Assembly (NCBI GenBank): GCA_944320015.1
Contig: CALUFO010000009.1
Location: forward strand, 58,688 to 122,687
Reading direction: 5' to 3'
Source: an uncultured Barnesiella sp.
GTDB taxonomy: Bacteria; Bacteroidota; Bacteroidia; Bacteroidales; Barnesiellaceae
DNA: 64,000 nt
Made by a program: the position numbers and the translations under genes. Positions 57,221 through 64,000 of this stretch are shown here, piece by piece (position 1 is the stretch's first letter; each line of letters opens with the position of its first letter). The notes beneath the pieces are model-generated. The model was not told where the DNA came from, searched no databases, and saw only the letters and a list, made by a program, of their open reading frames with translations.

Positions 57221-58906
57221 ATGAAAAGTACATTGGATTTTCACCCGAAATTTTTTGCTTCGTTGAGAAGCTACTCGAAGGAGAAGTTCCTGAAAGACCT
57301 CATGGCGGGAATCATTGTGGGTATCGTGGCCTTGCCGTTGGCTATTGCATTCGGTATCGCTTCGGGAGTTTCGCCCGAAAAAGGTCTTATTACGGCTATT
57401 ATCGGCGGATTTATCGTTTCGTTTTTGGGCGGTAACAGCGTGCAGATAGGCGGCCCTACGGGAGCATTTATCGTTATTGTTTACGGCATTATTCAAACGT
57501 ATGGTTTGGAGGGATTGGCCATTGCAACCTTTATGGCGGGATTGATACTGGTCCTTATGGGGTGTTTCCATTTGGGAACGATTATTAAATTTATTCCTTA
57601 TCCTATTGTCGTGGGATTTACCAGCGGTATCGCCCTTACGATTTTTGCTACACAGATAAAAGATTTGTTAGGGCTTACGATGGAGAGCGTCCCTGCCGAT
57701 TTTATCTCCAAATGGATTGCCTATTTCCAGCATATCGATACCGTTAATTTTTGGTCGTTGGGCATAGGCATACTCAGTATCCTTATTATTGCCTACACGC
57801 CTCGGATTTCGAACAAAATACCGGGTTCGCTCATGGCTATTATCCTGATGACGATACTCGTGTATATACTTCGTCAATTTTGGGGTATCGAGGGTATCGA
57901 GACCATTGGCGACCGATTTAACATCAGTAGCAATGTACCCGAGCCGCAGCCGCTCAACATCAATATGGATACGATTAACCAACTCCTCTCCCCGGCATTT
58001 ACCATTGCTGTGTTGGGGGCTATCGAATCGTTGCTTTCGGCTACCGTGGCCGACGGTGTAACCAGCGACAAGACCAATTCCAATACCGAACTGATCGCTC
58101 AGGGTGCCGCCAATATTGTGGTGCCGTTTTTCGGGGGAATCCCTGTGACCGGAGCCATTGCCCGTACGATGACCAATATTAATAACGGAGGCCGTTCTCC
58201 TGTGGCCGGTATGATCCATGCCGTAGTGTTGTTGTTGATATTTTTGTTTCTTATGCCGTTGATCCAACTGGTACCTATGTCGTGCCTCGCCGGTGTCCTT
58301 ATTGTCGTCTCTTATAACATGAGCGGCTGGCGCACGGTTCGATCGCTGTTGAAAAATCCCAAGTCGGACGTATCGGTATTGGTTATTACCTTCTTGCTGA
58401 CTGTAATTTTCAACTTGACGATCGCTATCGAAATAGGATTGCTGTTGGCTGTCGTTCTCTTCTTGCGCCGAATGACCGAGACGACAAAAATATCGGTATT
58501 CCACGATGAACTCGACATTGCCCACGGTACCGAGTCGAACACCCACGAAGTGTTGAAAGTGGCCAAAGGGGTGGAAGTCTATGAAATCGAAGGGCCTTTC
58601 TTCTTCGGTGTGGCCACCAAATTCGATGAATTGATGCGAAGTATGGCCGATCGTCCGCTGGTGCGCATCATACGCATGCGTAAAGTTCCCTTTATCGATT
58701 CCACGGCAATTCACAACCTCGAAATACTGATTACTTCATCGCAAAAAGAAAAAATCCATGTAATCCTTTCGGGGGTAAATCCCCGGGTACACGAGACTCT
58801 TAAAAAGGCCAATATCGACCGGCTTATCGGTGACGACCACATTTGCGACCATATAACTAAGGCCGTGGCAAAAGCCAATGAGTTTGTCGCCGAAATGAAG
58901 AAATAA
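57221..58906 (+). CDS. SulP family anion transporter with STAS domain
   Basis: Inner-membrane carrier of 561 residues: SLC26-type helices in residues 25-430 with GIIVGIVALPLAIAFGIASG and IGGPTGAFIVIVYGII, then a C-terminal STAS domain (440-555) with VPFIDSTAIHNLEILI. Bicarbonate or sulfate are the usual substrates; bicarbonate would suit the CO2-fixing PEP carboxykinase route, but this is inference. A TAATTTTG box at 57100-57107 suggests a leader of about 105 bases. Confidence 0.92.
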   Translation: MKSTLDFHPKFFASLRSYSKEKFLKDLMAGIIVGIVALPLAIAFGIASGVSPEKGLITAIIGGFIVSFLGGNSVQIGGPTGAFIVIVYGIIQTYGLEGLAIATFMAGLILVLMGCFHLGTIIKFIPYPIVVGFTSGIALTIFATQIKDLLGLTMESVPADFISKWIAYFQHIDTVNFWSLGIGILSILIIAYTPRISNKIPGSLMAIILMTILVYILRQFWGIEGIETIGDRFNISSNVPEPQPLNINMDTINQLLSPAFTIAVLGAIESLLSATVADGVTSDKTNSNTELIAQGAANIVVPFFGGIPVTGAIARTMTNINNGGRSPVAGMIHAVVLLLIFLFLMPLIQLVPMSCLAGVLIVVSYNMSGWRTVRSLLKNPKSDVSVLVITFLLTVIFNLTIAIEIGLLLAVVLFLRRMTETTKISVFHDELDIAHGTESNTHEVLKVAKGVEVYEIEGPFFFGVATKFDELMRSMADRPLVRIIRMRKVPFIDSTAIHNLEILITSSQKEKIHVILSGVNPRVHETLKKANIDRLIGDDHICDHITKAVAKANEFVAEMKK

Positions 58907-59015
58907 AGGGTTCTTGCCGGGGTGCCGAGTATAATTGGTGAATACACACTTCTCCCCCCGTTTGGCTATTACCGAGCAGGGGAGGGTTATAATCAGTAGA
59001 TTTTTATAATAGAAT

Positions 59016-59055
59016 AGCCCCGGGAAACATTGTAGGTGAATCCCGGGGCTTTTTA
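59016..59055. terminator. terminator between the SulP gene and cysS
   Basis: AGCCCCGGGA (59016-59025) pairs perfectly with TCCCGGGGCT (59041-59050), followed by a T-run. Confidence 0.85.
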
Positions 59056-59071
59056 TAGATTTAGGGGCGGT

Positions 59072-60544
59072 TTATTTCAATTTCCACTCTACGCCCTCTT
59101 TGGTGTCTTTGATTTCGAACCCGATTTCCGAGAGTTTATCGCGGATATAGTCCGACGTGGCCCAGTCTTTGCGGGCTTTTGCCTCTTTGCGTACGTCGAG
59201 GAGCAAATCGACGGCTTTGTGGTAGGCTTCGTTACCTTCGTCCGAAGTGTTCGACTCTTCACGGATACCCATGATGCCAAACAGGAATATGGCAAAAGTT
59301 TCTTTCAAATGGGCGAGGTCGTCGGCCGACAGGGTGTTTTCACCAGCCAATACGGTATTGATTATCTTCACAGCCTCGAAGAGATGCGAGATGACGATAG
59401 GTGTGCTCAGGTCGTCGTTCATCGCTTCGTAGCAATGGTCGCGAATGGTTTTCACATCGACGGTGGAGGATTGTGCAGGGGTGATTTTGGCCAGATTGTT
59501 CCACCCTTCGAGCATGCGGTGCAACGCTTTTTCGGAGGCTTGCAGGGCGTCGTTGCTGAAATCGACGGTGCTGCGGTAATGAGCTTGCAGGATAAAAAAA
59601 CGTATGGTCATGGGCGAATAGGCCTGTTGCAGCAAGGGGTGGTCGCCGGTGAAGAACTGGTCGAGCGTGATGAAGTTGCCCAGCGATTTTCCCATTTTCT
59701 GACCGTTGATGGTAATCATGTTGTTGTGCATCCAATAGTGGACGGTCTCGTGCCCCTGTGCGGCTACCGATTGTGCGATTTCGCATTCGTGGTGCGGGAA
59801 GAGCAGGTCCATACCGCCGCCATGAATATCGAACTCTTCGCCCAGATATTTGGTACTCATGGTCGAGCATTCGAGGTGCCACCCGGGAAATCCGTCGCTC
59901 CACGGCGAGGGCCAACGCATGATGTGTTCGGGAGCCGCTTTTTTCCAGAGGGCGAAGTCGAAGCTGTTGTGTTTCTCGCTCTGCCCGTCGAGCTCTCGGG
60001 TGGTATTGAGCAGGTCGTCGATGTTGCGTCCCGACAATTTGCCGTAATGGTGGTCTTTGTTGTATTTCACCACATCGAAGTAGACCGAGCCATTGCTTTC
60101 GTAGGCATAGCCGGCATCGATTATTTTCTTGATATATTCGATTTGCTCGATGATATGCCCCGAGGCATGCGGCTCTATGCTGGGAGGCAGCACGTTGAGG
60201 GCTTCCATCGCTTTGTGGTAGCGGTTGAGGTAGTATTGCACCACTTCCATAGGCTCGAGCGCTTCGAGGCGGGCTTTTTTGGCGATTTTGTCCTCGCCTT
60301 CGTCGGCGTCGTTTTCGAGATGTCCCACATCGGTTATGTTGCGCACATAGCGCACTTTGTAATCGAGGTGTTTGAGGTAGCGGAACAGCACATCGAAAGT
60401 AATAGCCGGGCGGGCGTGCCCCAAATGCGCGTCACCGTAAACGGTAGGCCCGCACACATACATGCCTACATAAGGCGGGTTGAGCGGACGGAACTCTTCC
60501 TTCTTTCGGGAGAGTGTATTATAGACATAAAGTGGTTGTGCCAT
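59072..60544 (-). CDS. cysS: cysteinyl-tRNA synthetase
   Basis: Charges tRNA-Cys. From [18 protein letters not shown] the protein has 490 residues, with zinc ligand Cys in [18 protein letters not shown] (which is also the HIGH motif), [10 protein letters not shown] and HHECEIAQS for further zinc ligands, and KMSKS as [11 protein letters not shown] longer in-frame ATG at 60604 lies inside the promoter box and is excluded. Confidence 0.98.
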   Translation of the reverse strand: MAQPLYVYNTLSRKKEEFRPLNPPYVGMYVCGPTVYGDAHLGHARPAITFDVLFRYLKHLDYKVRYVRNITDVGHLENDADEGEDKIAKKARLEALEPMEVVQYYLNRYHKAMEALNVLPPSIEPHASGHIIEQIEYIKKIIDAGYAYESNGSVYFDVVKYNKDHHYGKLSGRNIDDLLNTTRELDGQSEKHNSFDFALWKKAAPEHIMRWPSPWSDGFPGWHLECSTMSTKYLGEEFDIHGGGMDLLFPHHECEIAQSVAAQGHETVHYWMHNNMITINGQKMGKSLGNFITLDQFFTGDHPLLQQAYSPMTIRFFILQAHYRSTVDFSNDALQASEKALHRMLEGWNNLAKITPAQSSTVDVKTIRDHCYEAMNDDLSTPIVISHLFEAVKIINTVLAGENTLSADDLAHLKETFAIFLFGIMGIREESNTSDEGNEAYHKAVDLLLDVRKEAKARKDWATSDYIRDKLSEIGFEIKDTKEGVEWKLK

Positions 60545-60601
60545 ATTGCGTATATATTTATAATGAACAAAGGTTGTGCCGGCATGTGCGTGCAGTTTGT
60601 G

Positions 60602-60633
60602 CAAAGATACTACAAGCCGGGGGGAGAAACAAG
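60602..60633 (-). promoter_or_regulatory. promoter of cysS
   Basis: On the minus strand CTTG (60630-60633), a 20-base spacer and TATCTTTG (60602-60609) predict a start near 60595 and a leader of about 50 bases. Confidence 0.7.
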
Positions 60634-60710
60634 TTTACCTCCGATATTTTATGACAAAGGCCGTCCCGTGAGGAGACAGCCCATTGCCGGTATCTTTTTC
60701 TGTATAGACC

Positions 60711-61412
60711 TCAGTCGTTGCTGCGGCCGAAGAAACGGAGCAGATAGAGGAACAGGTTGATGAAATCGAGGTAGAGCGAGAGGGCGCCTATGGTGGCCAG
60801 CTTGCCCATTTGAGACGGTTCGGTCGTGTAGGCGGCGTTTTTGATTTTCTGTGTGTCCCATGCGGTCAACCCGATAAAGAGGGCTACTCCCACCAAACTG
60901 ATAATCCAGTCGAGGGTACTGCTGGCCACGAAGATATTGACAATCGTGGCGATGATGAGGCCGAATAGCGCCATTATGCAATAGCTTCCGAACTTGGTCA
61001 TATCGTTTTTGGTCACCAGCCCATACACGCTCATGGCGCCGAAAACACCGGCTGTGATGAAGAAGGTATAGGCGATAGAGCCCAGTTCGTACGCGACGAA
61101 AATCGACGAGAAAACCACACCGTTGAGAATGGCATAGAGGTAGAACAGCAGCACGGCGGTTGTCGTGCTCAGTTTGTGGAGCATTCCCGTTACGATGAAT
61201 ACGACGGCCAGTTCGGCAATCATCAAGCCGAAGAAGATAGCCCGGCTGCCTAATATGGTCGTCAATATCGCCGGCGAAGAGGCAACATAGAGTGCGGTGA
61301 GGGCTGTTACGACGAGGGCAAAGAACATGCGGACATATACCTTGCGCATGACAACCGACAACACCGATGTCCCGGTGGTCGATCTATAAGACGAATCATA
61401 CGAATTTTCCAT
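60711..61412 (-). CDS. Bax inhibitor-1/YccA family membrane protein
   Basis: A 233-residue protein with seven hydrophobic helices, the family's conserved FGAMSVYGLVTKNDM and the C-terminal LYLDFINLFLYLLRFFGR. Family members act as pH-sensitive calcium leak channels or protease regulators; the bacterial role is unclear. It lies 35 bases after argS and may be cotranscribed. Confidence 0.93.
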   Translation of the reverse strand: MENSYDSSYRSTTGTSVLSVVMRKVYVRMFFALVVTALTALYVASSPAILTTILGSRAIFFGLMIAELAVVFIVTGMLHKLSTTTAVLLFYLYAILNGVVFSSIFVAYELGSIAYTFFITAGVFGAMSVYGLVTKNDMTKFGSYCIMALFGLIIATIVNIFVASSTLDWIISLVGVALFIGLTAWDTQKIKNAAYTTEPSQMGKLATIGALSLYLDFINLFLYLLRFFGRSND

Positions 61413-61447
61413 ATCTGTCTATTTTAATGGGTTGTTTTCAATGGGGT

Positions 61448-63241
61448 TTACATGCGGTCGGGAACCTCGATACCGAGCAGTCCCATACCGGTTTTGATTA
61501 CTTTGGCGACATTGGCCGAGAGCATCAGTCTGAAAGCCCGTACCGTAGCGTTTTCTTCCCGCAGAATCGAGTAGTCGTGGTAAAACTGGTTGTACTCTTT
61601 TGCCAAGTCATACACATAGTTGGCGATGAGCGAGGGGCTGTATATGCGACCAGCCTCGGCGACCACGGCGGGGAAATCGGCCAGGTGTTGAATGAGCGAA
61701 ATCTCTTTTTCGGAGAGGTCGGTGTTGCCCCTTTCTTCCTGTCGATAATCGATGCCGGCTTCGGCAGCTTTGCGCATCACCGAGCAAATGCGGGCGTGGG
61801 TGTACTGAATGAAAGGCCCTGTGTTCCCGTTGAAGTCGATCGACTCTTTGGGGTTGAAAGTCATGTTCTTGCGAGGGTCGACCTTCAAAATAAAATATTT
61901 CAAGGCTCCCAGTCCCACGATGCGTGAGATTTCCTCGGCCTCTTCGGCGGTGCAGCCGTCGAGTTTTCCCAGTTCGGCCGATGTCTCTCGGGCGGTGGCG
62001 ATCATTTCGTCCATGAGGTCGTCGGCATCGACAACGGTTCCCTCGCGCGATTTCATTTTCCCTTCGGGGAGCTCTACCATGCCGTAGGAGAAGTGTACGA
62101 GGTCTTTACCCCACTTGAACCCGAGTTTGTCGAGCAGTATAGAAAGAACCTGAAAATGGTAGTTTTGTTCATTCCCCACGACATAAATCATCTTGTCGAT
62201 GGGATAATCTTTGAAACGAAGTTTGGCCGTGCCTATGTCTTGCGTCATATATACCGATGTGCCGTCGCTGCGCAGCAACAGTTTATGGTCGAGCCCTTCG
62301 GCGGTGAGGTCGGCCCACACCGAGCCGTCTTCCTTGCGATACATGATGCCTTTTTCGAGGCCTTCGAGGACTTTCTCTTTGCCTTCGAGATAGGTTTGCG
62401 ACTCGTAATATATTTTATCGAAATCGACACCGAGGCGGCGATAGGTTTCGTCGAATCCGGCATATACCCAGTTGTTCATCATTTCCCACATCGAGCGCAC
62501 TTCGGGGTCGCCCGCCTCCCATTTGCGCAACATGGCGCGGGCTTCTTGCATGAGTGGCGAAGCGGCCTCGGCCTCTTCGGGAGTCATGCCTTGCTCTTGC
62601 AGTTCTTTCAACTCTTGTTTATAGTGTTTGTCGAAGAGCACATAAAAATCGCCGATGAGGTGGTCGCCTTTTTTTCCGGCTTTTTCGGGGGTAATGCCGT
62701 TGCCCCATTTCTGCCAAGCCAGCATCGATTTGCAGATGTGGATACCCCGGTCGTTGACGATGTTGGTTTTGACCACCCGGTTTCCGTTGGCTTTTAATAT
62801 CTCGGAAAGACTGTATCCCAACAGGTTGTTGCGCACATGGCCCAAATGTAGCGGTTTGTTGGTATTGGGCGAGGAATACTCTATCATGATGAGCGGCGCA
62901 TCGGCCGAGGCTTTGCGGATGCCGAAGTTGGCGTCGTCGTCGATGTGATGCAGCATTTCGCTCCAAAACGACGGAGCGATGACAAGGTTGAGAAATCCTT
63001 TGATCACGTTGAATGCGGCAACGGCAGGTTCGTTGGCAAGCAGGTATTCGCCAATTTCTTGCGCCGTGGCTTCGGGGGCTTTGTGCGAGGCTTTCAAGAA
63101 TGGGAATACGACCAGCGTGAGATTCCCTTCGAACTCTTTTTTTGTCTTTTGGGGCGTCGTGGTCCCGGGAGCCACATCGATGCCATACAAGGCTTTCACA
63201 GCCCGGCCGGCGGCATCGGATATGATTTGTTCTATTTTCAT
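61448..63241 (-). CDS. argS: arginyl-tRNA synthetase
   Basis: Charges tRNA-Arg, needing the tRNA for amino-acid activation. The 597 residues include an N-terminal tRNA-binding domain, the HIGH motif as SSPNTNKPLHLGHVRNNL, VVGNEQNYHFQVLSILL, GMVELPEGKMKSREGTVVDA (the KMSK-equivalent loop) and a C-terminal anticodon-binding domain ending LLGIEVPDRM. First gene of a probable two-gene unit with the Bax-inhibitor-1 gene. Confidence 0.98.
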   Translation of the reverse strand: MKIEQIISDAAGRAVKALYGIDVAPGTTTPQKTKKEFEGNLTLVVFPFLKASHKAPEATAQEIGEYLLANEPAVAAFNVIKGFLNLVIAPSFWSEMLHHIDDDANFGIRKASADAPLIMIEYSSPNTNKPLHLGHVRNNLLGYSLSEILKANGNRVVKTNIVNDRGIHICKSMLAWQKWGNGITPEKAGKKGDHLIGDFYVLFDKHYKQELKELQEQGMTPEEAEAASPLMQEARAMLRKWEAGDPEVRSMWEMMNNWVYAGFDETYRRLGVDFDKIYYESQTYLEGKEKVLEGLEKGIMYRKEDGSVWADLTAEGLDHKLLLRSDGTSVYMTQDIGTAKLRFKDYPIDKMIYVVGNEQNYHFQVLSILLDKLGFKWGKDLVHFSYGMVELPEGKMKSREGTVVDADDLMDEMIATARETSAELGKLDGCTAEEAEEISRIVGLGALKYFILKVDPRKNMTFNPKESIDFNGNTGPFIQYTHARICSVMRKAAEAGIDYRQEERGNTDLSEKEISLIQHLADFPAVVAEAGRIYSPSLIANYVYDLAKEYNQFYHDYSILREENATVRAFRLMLSANVAKVIKTGMGLLGIEVPDRM

Positions 63242-63326
63242 GAGCTATACTTGTTTAAGTCGGGGCAAAGATAATAAATACATTTGAAGCCACCTAATCA
63301 TTATCGATGTGACTTCCTTGAAGAGC

Positions 63327-63358
63327 AAAGGCCGTATCCCCGTAGGGGCACGACCTTT
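63327..63358. other. hairpin between argS and the Cys-rich gene
   Basis: AAAGG, CGT and CCCC pair in sequence with GGGG, ACG and CCTTT, giving an interrupted stem. No T-run follows, so a terminator role for the Cys-rich gene is only possible. Confidence 0.35.
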
Positions 63359-63387
63359 GAAGACCGATTTATTTATCCATGCAAAAA

Positions 63388-63720
63388 TTATTTATTCACG
63401 CACTCCTGTTTGCAGGGAGGAGTGTTGTTGCGGGGGCATTGGGCGTTGGTCTTGCCGCACGGGGCCGGTTGACAGTATTTGCCTTCGCATTGGGGAGCGT
63501 TGGGGCAATTGGTGGCCTCACATACTTGGCAATTATCACACACTTTGCCAGTTGGGCAGTCTTTACATTCTTTACACTCTGGGCACACGCAGTCGGTACA
63601 TTTTTTATTCACCGTGCGACACTCTGTCTTTGTCTTTGGACAAGAGGGGGTTTGTGCGATAACCGGTATAGCCGTTATCGAGGCGGCGGCGATACATGCC
63701 GCGATAAGAATTTTCTTCAT
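63388..63720 (-). CDS. small exported cysteine-rich protein
   Basis: A 110-residue protein with a clear signal peptide (MKKILIAACIAAASITAIPV, cleaved near AQ). The mature part of about 88 residues has 18 cysteines by my count, many as CxxC or CxC pairs (CTDCVCPECKECKDCP), with Lys, Pro and Asn between. No family is recognised. Metal binding, as in metallothionein-like proteins, or a disulfide-stabilised envelope protein are options. A TATATTTG box (63752-63759, minus strand) supports expression. Confidence 0.75.
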   Translation of the reverse strand: MKKILIAACIAAASITAIPVIAQTPSCPKTKTECRTVNKKCTDCVCPECKECKDCPTGKVCDNCQVCEATNCPNAPQCEGKYCQPAPCGKTNAQCPRNNTPPCKQECVNK

Positions 63721-63793
63721 TTTGTTTTGTCTTTGATTTATGATTGCGTTGCAAATATAATGTGCGGTTTCCTGCTGGGAAAAGGAATAAATC

Positions 63794-64000
63794 TTATTTT
63801 TTTGAAAAACCGGGAGGTGTGCTTTGTAAAAGTTGTAAAATTGTATCGATTCTTATCTTGCGCTTTCGGAGCATCTTTTCCGACTTATCGATATGCCGGA
63901 GGCAGGCTTTATCCCGACAAATCGGCACGGCTCTTTCATTTAAGCCAGCAGTAAAGATATAGTATCCCTTACCCGGTTTGTTGCGAATCGGGTAATCTTT
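63794..64000 (-). CDS. unrecognised protein, C-terminal 68 residues (cut by right edge)
   Basis: The minus strand is open from the right edge to TAA at 63794-63796. The visible sequence is basic, with segments RNKPGKGYYIFTAGLNERAV, CRDKACLRHIDKSEKML and IDTILQLLQSTPPGFS. I do not recognise a family. Absence of stops over 68 codons and a protein-like composition support a real gene, but the upstream part is missing. It precedes the Cys-rich gene by 73 bases. Confidence 0.5.
   Translation of the reverse strand, partial: KDYPIRNKPGKGYYIFTAGLNERAVPICRDKACLRHIDKSEKMLRKRKIRIDTILQLLQSTPPGFSKK

Overview
The window is a continuous stretch of a Bacteroidales chromosome, probably close to Barnesiella or Coprobacter; the genus is inferred from style and was not computed. 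Supporting signs are Bacteroidota promoters (TTTG, about 19-20 bases, then TAnnTTTG), families largely restricted to that phylum (DUF4294, DUF4271, DUF3098, DUF3843, NigD-like, UpxY, DUF4369-thioredoxin), a type IX secretion (T9SS) C-terminal sorting domain with a PorZ-like gene, and the succinate-type anaerobic fermentation set (fumarate reductase, PEP carboxykinase, succinate:acetate CoA-transferase). No phage, insertion sequence or CRISPR array was seen. Most of the window is housekeeping.

Layout. 1-8449: PorZ-like fragment, rdgB, a phosphoethanolamine transferase with an acyltransferase, a YitT protein, leuS and nadA. 8450-10417: two AT-rich intergenic stretches around a TrmH-family methyltransferase and a DUF4294 gene. 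The second holds six DnaA-box-like sites in about 160 bases, and the + strand changes from C-rich to G-rich across this region whichever way the genes point. I read it as the chromosomal replication origin. 10418-21060: radical SAM enzyme, secreted leucine-rich-repeat protein with an upstream TPR/helix-turn-helix regulator, the fumarate reductase operon and a thioredoxin-like lipoprotein. 21060-22261: accessory patch with stacked hairpins, a long inverted repeat, a nuclease-like gene broken by one stop codon, and tRNA-Gln. 22344-29127: tyrS, an orphan UpxY antiterminator, and a minus-strand run (epimerase, LOG, DUF4271, hemD, rnpA, and a YidD-TatD fusion).

29404-46434: a large DUF2723 membrane protein, a polysaccharide deacetylase, queG, nagB divergent from a NagB-like/PIG-L fusion whose deaminase residues are lost, the CoA-transferase, miaB, an MFS carrier, and an operon-like run ftsX, DUF3098, uppP, truB, queA. 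46602-54671: DUF3843, DUF3467, a NigD-like lipoprotein, a LolD-type ATPase, tcdA, DUF456, pckA, upp and a GNAT-like protein. 54756-64000: kup and a SulP transporter divergent around an unexplained GC-rich segment, cysS, a Bax-inhibitor-1 protein, argS, a small very cysteine-rich exported protein, and an unrecognised gene cut by the right edge.

How genes work together: PckA, FrdCAB and the CoA-transferase cover much of the phosphoenolpyruvate to succinate and acetate route. TruB, QueA, QueG, MiaB, TcdA, the TrmH-like enzyme, four class I aminoacyl-tRNA synthetases and RnpA serve translation. UppP, EptA, the acyltransferase, the deacetylase and DUF2723 act at the envelope.
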